Shown: positions 35,342 through 43,155 of the stretch, in pieces
Numbering within the stretch: position 1 is the first letter of the stretch
Layout of the letters: every line of letters starts with the position of its first letter
NCBI RefSeq assembly: GCF_902833225.1
Contig: NZ_CADFEI010000001.1
Span: forward strand, 1 to 64,000
Source of the DNA: Burkholderia sp. BCC1644
Lineage (GTDB): Bacteria > Pseudomonadota > Gammaproteobacteria > Burkholderiales > Burkholderiaceae
Direction of reading: 5' to 3'
DNA length: 64,000 nucleotides
Notes under the pieces: generated by a model
Database searches by the model: none
Seen by the model: only the letters and a program-made list of their open reading frames with translations
Told to the model about the DNA's origin: nothing
Translations under genes and position numbers: made by a program

Positions 35342-36079
35342 ATGACGAGTACCCGCAAGACCTTGATGATCGCCGGTGGGCTCCTGGTAGCCGCGGCCGG
35401 CACTGCCTACGTGATGCTTCTGCGCGCGGACCACCGTGCGATCGAAGACTCGGGCATCGGCGATTCGGCCGCGCCGGCGGCCGTCGCACCCGCGAACAAC
35501 GATCACGCGGTGCAGGGCGCCATTGCGCCGTCGGCACCCGCCGCCGCGCCGCCGCAGCAACAGGCCGCTGTTCCGCCGCCTCCATCCGCACCCGCGCGCG
35601 TCAGCGCCGCGCCTCCTTCTGCCCCCGCCGTACCGGTCGTCAGCGATAAAGCCGAGCCGGTGACGAAGCCGAGTGCGCCGCCGCCGAAGGTGAATGTCGT
35701 GACGGTCGATGCGCAGGATTCGACCCCGCCAGCGCCGCCACCGGCCGCCAAACCGGCCCAGCCGAGCGCACCCGCGCAGGTTACGCAACGCGCGCCGCGC
35801 AAGCGCGATGGCCTCGAACGCCATGAGGCCACGACGAAATCCGAAACGCCGGAGACGGCAGCGCTCGTCAGGGAATCGGCGAAGCTCGACCCGTCCTTGC
35901 CGCCGCCGCCGATGTCGTCGACGTCATCGATGTCGGCAAGCGCCGGTTCGTACCGGCAGGGCGGTTCTTCGTCGGGTGCGAACCCGGTTGCCGCTGCGAT
36001 GACCGAGCAACTGGTCAGGCAGTCGAGCAGTTTCAAGGCGTCGCCCTCGGCAAATGGCGATTCGACTGCGACCAAGTAA
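35342..36079 (+). CDS. Pro/Ala-rich membrane-anchored protein of unknown function
   Basis: A 245-residue protein with one N-terminal membrane helix (about 7-26, LMIAGGLLVAAAGTAYVML) followed by more than 200 residues of Pro, Ala and Ser-rich low-complexity sequence with poly-Pro runs. There is no recognisable domain. Such proteins often span the periplasm, like TonB- or FtsN-type linkers, but no C-terminal functional domain is visible. It is preceded by a 160-bp gap and not clearly linked to neighbours. Confidence 0.65.
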   Translation: MTSTRKTLMIAGGLLVAAAGTAYVMLLRADHRAIEDSGIGDSAAPAAVAPANNDHAVQGAIAPSAPAAAPPQQQAAVPPPPSAPARVSAAPPSAPAVPVVSDKAEPVTKPSAPPPKVNVVTVDAQDSTPPAPPPAAKPAQPSAPAQVTQRAPRKRDGLERHEATTKSETPETAALVRESAKLDPSLPPPPMSSTSSMSASAGSYRQGGSSSGANPVAAAMTEQLVRQSSSFKASPSANGDSTATK

Positions 36080-36208
36080 GCCGCGCGACCCAAACGCGAT
36101 TTTTGCGAAGACGATCGAGCATCCGGCATTGGGCTGACGTGCTCGTTGCCCGGTGGTCGCAGGCGGTTCGACCTGTTCCGCGGAGGTATCCATCCTTGCG
36201 ATTTCCGA

Positions 36209-36230
36209 TTCCTTACCTTAAAGTAAGGAA
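36209..36230. promoter_or_regulatory. Palindromic operator of the AbrB/PIN toxin-antitoxin operon
   Basis: Perfect 8-bp arms TTCCTTAC / GTAAGGAA around CTTAAA, ending 18 bp before the antitoxin start. Position and symmetry fit autoregulation by the AbrB-type antitoxin. Confidence 0.75.
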
Positions 36231-36248
36231 ATCTGAATTGGAGGCGCT

Positions 36249-36494
36249 ATGGCATCGGCAACCGTGACATCGAAGGGGCAGGTCACCATACCCGTGGACG
36301 TGAGAACCCGCCTGGGTCTTGCGACCGGGGATCGAATCGAGTTCATTCTCAACGAAAAGACCGGGCGGTACGAAGTCGTTCCCGCTACGGATTCGATTAC
36401 CTCGCTCAAAGGCATCATTCGCAAGCCGGCAAAACCCGTGTCGATCGAGGACATGAATGCCGCGATCGCGGAGCGGGGAGCGTCTGCGCGATGA
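36249..36494 (+). CDS. AbrB/MazE-fold antitoxin
   Basis: An 81-residue protein with an N-terminal swapped-hairpin AbrB domain (ATVTSKGQVTIPVDVRTRLGLATGDRIEFI), the standard DNA-binding part of VapB/MazE-type antitoxins, and a C-terminal tail (PVSIEDMNAAIAERGAS) that should bind the toxin. It overlaps the PIN toxin start by 4 bp (ATGA). It likely binds the palindrome just upstream. Confidence 0.9.
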   Translation: MASATVTSKGQVTIPVDVRTRLGLATGDRIEFILNEKTGRYEVVPATDSITSLKGIIRKPAKPVSIEDMNAAIAERGASAR

Positions 36495-36886
36495 TCGGGC
36501 TCGACACGAATGTGCTGGTGAGATATCTCGTGCAGGATGACCCGGTGCAATCGAAGAAAGCGACCCGGCTGGTCGAATCGCTGACTGCCGAGCACCCCGG
36601 CTATGTCACGCAGGTTGCGTTGGTTGAAGTTGTTTGGGTGCTTGCGCGGGCCTACGATTCAGATCGCGACGAGATCGCGCAGGTAATCGAGGGGTTATTG
36701 CGAACGAAGGAACTGGTCGTCGAAGCTGCGGAGACGGTCTGGAAGGCATTGCGTGTGTATTCCGGTTCGTCCGCCGATTTCTCCGATTGTCTGATCGAAC
36801 GGACGTGCCATGAGGCGCAATGCCAATACACGATGACGTTTGACGCGAAAGCCGCGAAGGTTGCAGGAATGCGACTCGTCAGTTGA
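36491..36886 (+). CDS. PIN-domain toxin (VapC-like ribonuclease)
   Basis: A 131-residue PIN domain. Acidic residues of the metal site are visible: D5 in MIGLDTNVLVRYLVQDD, the E in VTQVALVEVVWVLARAY, D in SSADFSDCLI and D in TMTFDAKAAK. It should be an Mg-dependent endoribonuclease neutralised by the AbrB-type antitoxin encoded just before it. All catalytic acids are present, so it looks functional. Confidence 0.9.
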   Translation: MIGLDTNVLVRYLVQDDPVQSKKATRLVESLTAEHPGYVTQVALVEVVWVLARAYDSDRDEIAQVIEGLLRTKELVVEAAETVWKALRVYSGSSADFSDCLIERTCHEAQCQYTMTFDAKAAKVAGMRLVS

Positions 36887-36926
36887 GGGCAATTCGCTAT
36901 TCGTCTGCGCCTCCAGGCGTCGACAC

Positions 36927-36964
36927 AAAAAAAGGACCCCGCACGCCGACCAAGGCATGCGGGG
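36927..36964 (-). terminator. Rho-independent terminator of ahpF
   Basis: On the minus strand an 11-bp GC-rich stem (one G-T pair) with a 6-nt loop is followed by TCC and seven T. It lies 40 bp after the ahpF stop. The AT-tract on the plus side precedes the stem, so it mainly serves the minus strand. Confidence 0.88.
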
Positions 36965-37003
36965 CCAAGAGAGACAAACTGTTGTGCCGATGTGCGGCGC
37001 GCG

Positions 37004-38602
37004 TTATGCGGCGACCGCTTCCTCGGCTTGCGGCTGCGTAGCGGCCACCGGCGCCACGTCCTGACGGATCAGGTGGTCGAACGCGCCGAGCGATGCCTTC
37101 GCGCCTTCACCCACCGCGATCACGATCTGCTTGAACGGCACCGTCGTCACGTCGCCGGCCGCGAACACGCCCGGCACCGACGTCGCGCCGCGCGCATCGA
37201 CGACGATCTCGCCGTGCTTCGACAGTTCGACCGTGCCTTTCAGCCATTCGGTATTCGGCACGAGGCCGATCTGCACGAACACGCCTTCGAGATCGATGCG
37301 CTGCGTGTCGCCCGAGCGCAGGTCCTTGTAGACGAGCCCGTTCAGCTTGCTGCCGTCGCCGGTCAGCTCGATCGTTTGCGCCTGCGTGACGATCGTGACG
37401 TTCGGCAGGCTGCGCAGCTTGCGCTGCAGGACTTCATCCGCGCGCAGTTGCGCGCCGTATTCGATCAGCGTGACGGCCTTCACGATGCCGGCCAGGTCGA
37501 TCGCGGCCTCGACGCCCGAGTTGCCGCCGCCGACCACCGCGACACGCTTGCCCTTGAACAGCGGGCCGTCGCAGTGCGGGCAGTACGCGACACCGCGGTT
37601 GCGGTATTCGCGCTCGCCCGGCACGTTGATTTCGCGCCAGCGCGCGCCGGTCGCGAGGACGATCGTCTTCGCCTTCAGCACCGCGCCGTTCGCGAGGCGG
37701 ATCTGGTGCACGTCGCCGGGAATCAGCGCGTCAGCGCGCTGCACGTCCATGATGTCGACGTCGTACTGCTTCACGTGCTGCTCGAGTGCCGTTGCGAACT
37801 TCGGCCCTTCGGTTTCCTGCACCGACACGAAGTTCTCGATCGCCATCGTGTCGAGTACCTGGCCGCCGAAACGCTCGGCGACGACGCCCGTCGCGATGCC
37901 CTTGCGGGCCGAGTAGATGGCGGCTGCCGCGCCTGCCGGGCCGCCGCCGACGATCAGCGTGTCGAACACCGGCTTGTTTTCGAGCGACTTCGCGGCGCGT
38001 TCGCCGGCACCCGTGTCGAGCTTCGCGAGGATTTCCTTCACGCTGCTGCGGCCCTGGCCGAACGAGGCGCCGTTCAGGAACATCGTCGGCACGGCCATGA
38101 TCTGGCGCGCCTCGACTTCATCCTGGAACAGCGCGCCGTCGATCGCGACGTGGCGGATGCGCGGGTTGATCAGCGACATCACGTTCAGCGCCTGCACGAC
38201 TTCCGGGCAGTTCTGGCACGACAGCGAGAAAAACGTTTCGAACGCGTAGTCGCCGTCGAGCGCGCGGATCTGTTCGATCACGTCGTCGTCGAGCTTGATC
38301 GGGTGGCCGCCCGTCTGCAGCAGTGCGAGCACGAGCGACGTGAATTCATGGCCCATCGGGATGCCGGCGAAGCGGATGCCGGCCGGCTTGCCGGGCTCGC
38401 CGATCGAGAACGACGGCTTGCGCTCGGCGTCGTCGCGGCGTTCGGTCACGGTCACGCGATCCGTCAGCGACGCAATCTCGTTCAGCAGCGCCAGCAGTTC
38501 CTGCGATTTCGCGCTGTCGTCGAGCGAGGCGACGAGTTCGATCGGGCGCGTGATTTTTTCGAGGTACGCTTTGAGTTGGTTCTTGAGATTGGCGTCGAGC
38601 AT
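37004..38602 (-). CDS. ahpF: Alkyl hydroperoxide reductase subunit F
   Basis: A 532-residue NADH-dependent disulfide reductase that reduces AhpC. It has the tandem N-terminal thioredoxin-like domain with CQNC ([14 protein letters not shown]), an FAD domain ([18 protein letters not shown]), the redox-active CPHC in [13 protein letters not shown] and an NAD domain ([17 protein letters not shown]). Length fits AhpF (about 520). The start at 38602 ([17 protein letters not shown]) was chosen by homology; an open frame continues upstream but is not AhpF-like. It lies 128 bp after ahpC with a strong hairpin between them. Confidence 0.95.
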   Translation of the reverse strand: MLDANLKNQLKAYLEKITRPIELVASLDDSAKSQELLALLNEIASLTDRVTVTERRDDAERKPSFSIGEPGKPAGIRFAGIPMGHEFTSLVLALLQTGGHPIKLDDDVIEQIRALDGDYAFETFFSLSCQNCPEVVQALNVMSLINPRIRHVAIDGALFQDEVEARQIMAVPTMFLNGASFGQGRSSVKEILAKLDTGAGERAAKSLENKPVFDTLIVGGGPAGAAAAIYSARKGIATGVVAERFGGQVLDTMAIENFVSVQETEGPKFATALEQHVKQYDVDIMDVQRADALIPGDVHQIRLANGAVLKAKTIVLATGARWREINVPGEREYRNRGVAYCPHCDGPLFKGKRVAVVGGGNSGVEAAIDLAGIVKAVTLIEYGAQLRADEVLQRKLRSLPNVTIVTQAQTIELTGDGSKLNGLVYKDLRSGDTQRIDLEGVFVQIGLVPNTEWLKGTVELSKHGEIVVDARGATSVPGVFAAGDVTTVPFKQIVIAVGEGAKASLGAFDHLIRQDVAPVAATQPQAEEAVAA

Positions 38603-38697
38603 GGCGTTTCGGATTCCGTATTGATTATGCTGGTCGGGCACGTCGTGCCGAAGGAGGGCGCGGGCCGCGCGCTGCGGCGGCCCGTCTTCGCGTGTCT

Positions 38698-38721
38698 CGC
38701 GCGCCTCGTGCGAGGCGCGCG
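38698..38721 (-). terminator. Intra-operon hairpin between ahpC and ahpF
   Basis: Perfect 10-bp stem CGCGCGCCTC / GAGGCGCGCG with loop GTGC, 10 bp after the ahpC stop. Without a T-tract it may be an mRNA-stabilising structure or partial terminator keeping AhpC in excess over AhpF. Confidence 0.65.
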
Positions 38722-38730
38722 GAGCGATCG

Positions 38731-39294
38731 TCAGATCTTGCCGATCAGGTCGAGCGACGGGGTCAGCGTTTCCGCACCCGGCGTCCACTTGGCCGGGCAC
38801 ACTTCACCCGGGTGCGCCGCGATGTATTGCGCAGCCTGCACCTTGCGCAGCAGTTCGCCTGCGTCGCGGCCGATGCCGTTGTCGTGGATTTCGCACAGCT
38901 TGATCTCGCCTTCCGGGTTGATCACGAACGTGCCGCGCAGGGCCATCCCTTCTTCCTCGATCAGCACGTCGAAGTTGCGCGACAGCGTGAGCGTCGGGTC
39001 GCCGATCATCGGATACTTGATCTTGCCGATCGTGTCCGACGTGTCGTGCCATGCCTTGTGCGTGAAGTGCGTGTCGGTCGACACGCCGTAGATTTCGACA
39101 CCCAGCTTCTGGAATTCCGCGTAACGGTCGGCGAGGTCGCCCAGCTCGGTCGGGCAAACGAACGTGAAGTCGGCCGGGTAGAACACGACGACGGACCACT
39201 TGCCCTTGAAGTTCTCTTCCGAGACGGGCACGAAATCGCCGTTGTGGTAAGCGGTTGCCTTGAACGGCTTGATTTGGGTGTTGATGATCGGCAT
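38731..39294 (-). CDS. ahpC: Alkyl hydroperoxide reductase subunit C (2-Cys peroxiredoxin)
   Basis: A 187-residue AhpC. The peroxidatic Cys47 is in [17 protein letters not shown] and the resolving Cys is in [10 protein letters not shown] near the C-terminus; [24 protein letters not shown] is the conserved middle. It reduces H2O2, alkyl peroxides and peroxynitrite, being recycled by AhpF from the next gene. The ribosome site (GGAATTCTCCAG region) is weak. In proteobacteria this operon is usually OxyR-activated; the regulator is not in the window. Confidence 0.96.
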   Translation of the reverse strand: MPIINTQIKPFKATAYHNGDFVPVSEENFKGKWSVVVFYPADFTFVCPTELGDLADRYAEFQKLGVEIYGVSTDTHFTHKAWHDTSDTIGKIKYPMIGDPTLTLSRNFDVLIEEEGMALRGTFVINPEGEIKLCEIHDNGIGRDAGELLRKVQAAQYIAAHPGEVCPAKWTPGAETLTPSLDLIGKI

Positions 39295-39335
39295 CTGGAG
39301 AATTCCTTGTCTTCAGTGGTGAGTGGAGTGTTGCC

Positions 39336-39364
39336 AGTATCCGGGTTCACCCTGAGTTTGTGAA
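39336..39364 (-). promoter_or_regulatory. Predicted promoter of ahpC
   Basis: On the minus strand TTCACA (39364-39359), 17-bp spacer, GATACT (39341-39336), about 42 bp upstream of the ahpC start. The AT-richer bases just upstream (39365-39400) are where an OxyR site would be expected; I could not delimit one. Confidence 0.55.
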
Positions 39365-39660
39365 ATTGCTTGTTTCAATCCGGGGCATCGGGATTTTCTA
39401 TCTGCTTCCGGCCCTTGATTGTGCGGGGGCGCCGGGCGGCGGGCATCCAATCGAAGCAAGCGTGAAGGGAGAGGGTGTGCAGCTGCGTGGATCGATACCT
39501 TCACAATCCCGATGCAAAGCAGGGTGACGAGCGATTCGGCTGCGCCGTGCTCGGCGAACGGGTCGATTTTCCGTCGACGTACACGCGATACTTCTTGCAG
39601 AAGCGCTTGAGCGCAAATGCGTCACGCTGACGCATCTGCATGACCACCGCGCGTATCGGT
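39365..39660. other. Gap between ahpC promoter and PIN toxin gene
   Basis: About 300 bp. Minus-strand frames hold a short peptide-like stretch (LKRFCKKYRVYVDGK) that breaks frame near 39560, possibly a decayed small gene. No intact gene or RNA could be supported. Confidence 0.4.
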
Positions 39661-40026
39661 TCAGATCTGATACGGCATTCGAACGCCGGGTTCGGTGGCG
39701 GGGAAGTCCTTCGTGTTGCGCGACACAAGCAGCAGCCCGTTCACTTGCGCCGATGCCCAGACGATCGCGTCGGGCAGGCGGATGCGACGCTCCTGGCGAA
39801 TGGTCACGGCGCGATTCGCAATCGTGCTGTCGAGCGCGATGACATCGAATGACGAGAGCCAGGCGCGAGTCGTGGCTTCGTGATGTGCGGACGTGCCGAC
39901 AAGAACCTCCATCCACGAGATCATGCTGATCGCACGATAGTGGTAGCGGGCCAGTTCGACGCGGGCCGATTCCACGCCGCCCAGATAGTCGATCAGGATA
40001 TTGGTGTCGAACAGGGCTTTTACCAT
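39661..40026 (-). CDS. PIN-domain toxin (VapC-like)
   Basis: A 121-residue PIN protein. The first Asp is in ALFDTNILIDYLGG, the Glu in ISMISWMEVLVG, and the later acids in RLPDAIVWASA and RNTKDFP. It starts 7 bp inside the end of the RHH antitoxin gene. It is unrelated in detail to the PIN toxin at 36491, and its antitoxin is of a different fold, so the two modules probably do not cross-neutralise. Confidence 0.9.
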   Translation of the reverse strand: MVKALFDTNILIDYLGGVESARVELARYHYRAISMISWMEVLVGTSAHHEATTRAWLSSFDVIALDSTIANRAVTIRQERRIRLPDAIVWASAQVNGLLLVSRNTKDFPATEPGVRMPYQI

Positions 40027-40238
40027 TCCGAGCGCATTTCCTCCTGATACGCCAGGCCGTCGACCGTGCGATCTTTCCAGAGACCGAATGCGTCGTCGGC
40101 GAGCGGACGTTTGTGCAGGGCAATGTAGGCATCAATCGCGTCGCGAATGATCGCGGCGCGGGGACGATGTTCAGTCTCGACGATAGCGGCCAACTCGTCG
40201 AGTTGGCCATCCGACAGATCCACCAGAATCCGGCTCAT
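40020..40238 (-). CDS. Ribbon-helix-helix antitoxin
   Basis: A 72-residue protein with an RHH/CopG N-terminus (SRILVDLSDGQLDELAAIVETEHRPRAAIIRDAIDAYIA), followed by a C-terminal toxin-binding tail (FGLWKDRTVDGLAYQEEMRSEW). The DLWKDR/GLAYQ-type tail is typical of VapB partners of such PIN toxins. It overlaps vapC and sits just downstream of a perfect 24-bp palindrome that should be its operator. Confidence 0.9.
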   Translation of the reverse strand: MSRILVDLSDGQLDELAAIVETEHRPRAAIIRDAIDAYIALHKRPLADDAFGLWKDRTVDGLAYQEEMRSEW

Positions 40239-40249
40239 GACAGCCTCCG

Positions 40250-40273
40250 ATATATGATATGCATATCATATAT
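40250..40273. promoter_or_regulatory. Perfect 24-bp palindromic operator of the RHH/PIN module
   Basis: A 24-bp uninterrupted AT-rich palindrome built on ATATGATATGCATATCATAT, 11 bp upstream of the antitoxin start on the minus strand. It likely contains the promoter -10 and is bound by the RHH antitoxin for autorepression. Confidence 0.85.
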
Positions 40274-40363
40274 ACTCGATCCGGCGCTTGCAAGACTCGG
40301 GCGGGTGCGGTGGGTGCTGCGTTCGCGTAAACCGCTGTCCGGCAACGCGAGAAGGAGCGTCGC

Positions 40364-41260
40364 TCAAATCCCCGCCATCTTCCTCAACCACGCCGCCAGC
40401 CGCCGTGCGCCGTCCGGCATGTCCGCGTCCTCGCGCGTGCACAGGTAGTAGTCGCGCCCGTCGTCGAGTACGTGATCGAACAGCTTCACGAGCTCGCCGT
40501 TCGCCAGCTCGCGCTCGACCAGCGGCGCGCGCAGCAGCGCCGCGCCGAGATCCGCGCGCGCCGCGCTCAGCGTGAGTTGCCCATCCTCGAACATCGGCCC
40601 TACCGCGTGCGACACATGCCGCACGCCGGCGCCCTGCAGCCAGTTGACCCACGTGCTGCGATCCTCGTCGTGCACGAGCGGTGCGCGCGCGAGATCGGCG
40701 GGCGTGCGGAACGGCCCATGGCGCTTCAGGAACGACGGGCTGCACATCGGCACCATCGCGCCCGGCAGCAGCCGCTCGCAGCGGTAGTCGGGCCAGTCTC
40801 CGGTGCCGAAGCGGATCGACAGGTCCGACGCGTCGCTCCGGTAATTGCGGTGATGCGCGTACAGCACCGTGACGTCGACGTCCGTGTTGTCGGCGAGGAA
40901 CGCGTGCAGCCGTGGAATGAACCAGCCGATGCCGAGCAGCGGGATCAGGCTGACGGTGATCTGCCGCAGCGACGAGCGGTCGCGCACGAAGCGCGTCGCG
41001 CTGCGCAGCACCGAGAACGCGGCGCTGATCGAGCGGTAGTAATCGCGGCCTTCGTCGGTGAGCGCGAGCAGCCGGCCCTCGCGCACCGTCAGCGGCGTCT
41101 GGATGAACGCTTCGAGCAGTTGCAGCTGATGGCTGACGGCCGACGGCGTGATGTCGAGCTCGCCTGCCGCCGCGGTGACCGACCCGAGACGCGCAAACGC
41201 TTCGAATGCACGCACCGCACGCAGCGGTGGATCGTGCGGCAATTGTTCGATATTTTTCAT
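40364..41260 (-). CDS. LysR-family regulator of the ATC/cysteine locus
   Basis: A 298-residue LysR (GcvA-like) regulator: PLRAVRAFEAFARLGSVTAAAGELDITPSAVSHQLQLLE forms the HTH and the rest the effector domain (ITVSLIPLLGIGWFIPRLHAFL). It is divergent from the Liv-type binding protein, 177 bp apart, and repeated ATATTTTTCATG elements lie in the shared region, so it is the likely regulator of the 41438-44398 genes. The inducer may be ATC, a carbamoyl amino acid or cysteine, by context only. Confidence 0.9.
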   Translation of the reverse strand: MKNIEQLPHDPPLRAVRAFEAFARLGSVTAAAGELDITPSAVSHQLQLLEAFIQTPLTVREGRLLALTDEGRDYYRSISAAFSVLRSATRFVRDRSSLRQITVSLIPLLGIGWFIPRLHAFLADNTDVDVTVLYAHHRNYRSDASDLSIRFGTGDWPDYRCERLLPGAMVPMCSPSFLKRHGPFRTPADLARAPLVHDEDRSTWVNWLQGAGVRHVSHAVGPMFEDGQLTLSAARADLGAALLRAPLVERELANGELVKLFDHVLDDGRDYYLCTREDADMPDGARRLAAWLRKMAGI

Positions 41261-41410
41261 GTATCGAATTTTATCGAAAAGTCAGGGTAAGCGACAACAT
41301 GAAAATATCCTTTGTTTACGGGGATATACGTTAATGTGTCGGGAACGGCATAAGCATCCAACAATTGGGTATTTGGGGTTTGGGTGTTGAATATTTAATA
41401 TTTTTCATGT
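41250..41410. promoter_or_regulatory. AT-rich control region with three copies of an ATATTTTTCATG element
   Basis: The 13-bp sequence ATATTTTTCATGT occurs at 41250-41262 and again at 41398-41410, and an inverted near copy CATGAAAATAT is at 41298-41308. The first copy overlaps the LysR start and the last ends 27 bp before the binding-protein start, an arrangement expected for LysR binding and activation sites. Confidence 0.6.
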
Positions 41411-41437
41411 TTTGATCCGATTCACCGATCCCCGCAC

Positions 41438-42604
41438 ATGAAAATCGCATTTCTCCCTGCCAGCCTCGCATTCTCGGCCGCCGCCCTGGTCGCCTCCGTT
41501 CCCGCGTTCGCACAATCCGCGCCGCAGACGATCCTGATCGGTCTTGCCGCGCCGCTCACCGGCCCGTCCGCGCGGATCGGCAAGGATCTGCAGAACGGCG
41601 CACAACTCGCGATCGACGACGCGAACGCGAAGCATCCCACCATCGGCGGCAAGCCGGTCGTCTACAAGCTCGTCGCCGCCGACGACCAGTCCGATCCGCG
41701 CACGGCCGTCGCGGTTGCGCAGCAGCTCGTCGACCAGCACGTGATCGGCGTCGTCGGCCACTGGAACACGGGCTGCAGCGTGCCGGCAGCGCGCGTGTAC
41801 CGCGATGCGGGCATCCCGCAGATCGCGCCGGCATCCACCGGCCATCAATACACGCAGCAGGGCTACGCGACGGCGTTCCGCATCATGGGTCACGACGACG
41901 CGGGCGGCAATTTCACCGGCGCGTATGCGGTGAAGACGCTGAAGGCGAAGCGCATCGCGGTGATCGACGATCGCACGTCGTTCGGCGCAGGGCTCGCCGA
42001 CCAGTTCATCAAGGGCGTGCAGGCGAACGGCGGCGCGATCGTCGATCGCCAGTACGTGAACGACAAGACGACCGACTTCAGCGGCGTGCTGACGGCGATC
42101 AAGGGCAAGCGCGCTGATCTCGTGTTCTTCGGCGGCCTCGATGCGCAGGCCGCGCCGATCTCCCGCCGGATGCGCCAGCTCGGCGTGAACGCGCCGCTGC
42201 TCGGCGCGGGCGGTTTCGTGAGCCAGACCTTCCTGTCGCTCGCGGGCAAGGACGGCGACGGCGTGACCGCGCTCGAACCGGGCCTGCCGCTTGACCGGAT
42301 GCCGGGCGGCAAGGCGTTCGACACGCAATACCAGGCGCGCTTCCATGCACCGATCGAACTGCATGCGCCGTTCGCGTACGACGCGGCCGCCACGCTGATC
42401 GCGGCCGCGCAGAAGGCCGGCACGACGCAGCCGGCGAAGCTCGTCGCGGCGGTGCGCGCGATCGACCGGCCGGGCGTGACGGGGCGCGTCGCGTTCGACG
42501 CCGAAGGCAACCTGAAGGACCCGGCCTTCACGATCTACCAGGTGCGCGGCGGCAAGTGGACCGTCGTCGACGTGCTCGGCGGCGCGCGCACCGCAGCCAA
42601 GTAA
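41438..42604 (+). CDS. Branched-chain amino-acid-type (LivK-like) binding protein
   Basis: A 388-residue periplasmic binding protein of the Peripla_BP_6 family. Signal peptide residues 1-25 end in FAQSA. The mature protein starts LIGLAAPLTGPSARIGKDLQNGAQLAIDDAN, the LivK/LivJ block, and contains DDQSDPRTAVAVAQQLVDQHVIGVVGHWNTGCSVPAA. No Liv permease or ATPase genes are nearby, so it must share a transporter encoded elsewhere or act as a receptor. Being first in an operon with the ATC hydrolase and a carbamoyl amidase, it may bind ATC or a related compound. Confidence 0.88.
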   Translation: MKIAFLPASLAFSAAALVASVPAFAQSAPQTILIGLAAPLTGPSARIGKDLQNGAQLAIDDANAKHPTIGGKPVVYKLVAADDQSDPRTAVAVAQQLVDQHVIGVVGHWNTGCSVPAARVYRDAGIPQIAPASTGHQYTQQGYATAFRIMGHDDAGGNFTGAYAVKTLKAKRIAVIDDRTSFGAGLADQFIKGVQANGGAIVDRQYVNDKTTDFSGVLTAIKGKRADLVFFGGLDAQAAPISRRMRQLGVNAPLLGAGGFVSQTFLSLAGKDGDGVTALEPGLPLDRMPGGKAFDTQYQARFHAPIELHAPFAYDAAATLIAAAQKAGTTQPAKLVAAVRAIDRPGVTGRVAFDAEGNLKDPAFTIYQVRGGKWTVVDVLGGARTAAK

Positions 42605-42630
42605 GCAACCAGACAACCAAGACGATCCCC

Positions 42631-43155
42631 ATGACAGAAGCGAACCCGACATCCGCCGCCGCACCCGAGGACACGCGCCTCGGGATCCTCGCGCGGCGCC
42701 GCATCGAAGCGGAAATCATCAAGCCGATCTACGAGATCATGAAGCGCGAGTTCGGCACCGAGCGTGCGCAGGCCGTGATCGCGGAAGCCGTGCGCGGCGC
42801 GGCCGTCGACGCGGGCCGCACGTTCGCCGCGCAGGAGCCCGACGGCGCGAGCGTGAAGTCGTTCATCGCGCTGCAGGTGCTGTGGGAGAAGGACGATGCG
42901 CTCGACGTCGAGGTGCGGCGCGCGGACGACGCGCACTACGACTACGACGTGCATCGCTGCAGTTACGCGGAGATGTATCACGCGATGGGGCTCGGCGAGA
43001 TCGGGCACCTGCTGAGCTGCGCACGCGACAGCTACTTCATCCAGGGTTATGCGCCGGACGTCGCGCTCACGCGCACGAGCACGATCATGCAGGGCGGCAC
43101 ACGCTGCGATTTCCGCTACGCGCTGCAGCGCGCACCGGAGAACGGCGATGCGTGA
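42631..43155 (+). CDS. atcB: L-2-amino-thiazoline-4-carboxylic acid hydrolase-like protein
   Basis: A 174-residue member of the ATC hydrolase family. EIIKPIYEIMKREFGTERA, DVHRCSYAEMYHAMGLGEIGHLLSCARDSYFIQGY and LTRTSTIMQGGTRCDFRY are the conserved blocks, with Cys and His residues in HRC and LLSC that may form the active site. AtcB-type enzymes open the thiazoline ring to N-carbamoyl-L-cysteine. The next gene, overlapping by 8 bp, encodes an N-carbamoyl amino-acid amidase, which is exactly the partner needed. Family assignment is good; substrate in this organism is inferred. Confidence 0.8.
   Translation: MTEANPTSAAAPEDTRLGILARRRIEAEIIKPIYEIMKREFGTERAQAVIAEAVRGAAVDAGRTFAAQEPDGASVKSFIALQVLWEKDDALDVEVRRADDAHYDYDVHRCSYAEMYHAMGLGEIGHLLSCARDSYFIQGYAPDVALTRTSTIMQGGTRCDFRYALQRAPENGDA

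Noticed and set aside
38603..38800. N-terminal extension of the ahpF frame
   Set aside because: The extension overlaps ahpC and the intergenic hairpin and is not AhpF-like; the family start MLDANLKN is used instead.
39501..39728. Short minus-strand peptide with LKRFCKKYRVYVDGK
   Set aside because: It overlaps the PIN toxin gene, changes frame around 39560 and lacks a plausible complete protein; at most a decayed fragment.
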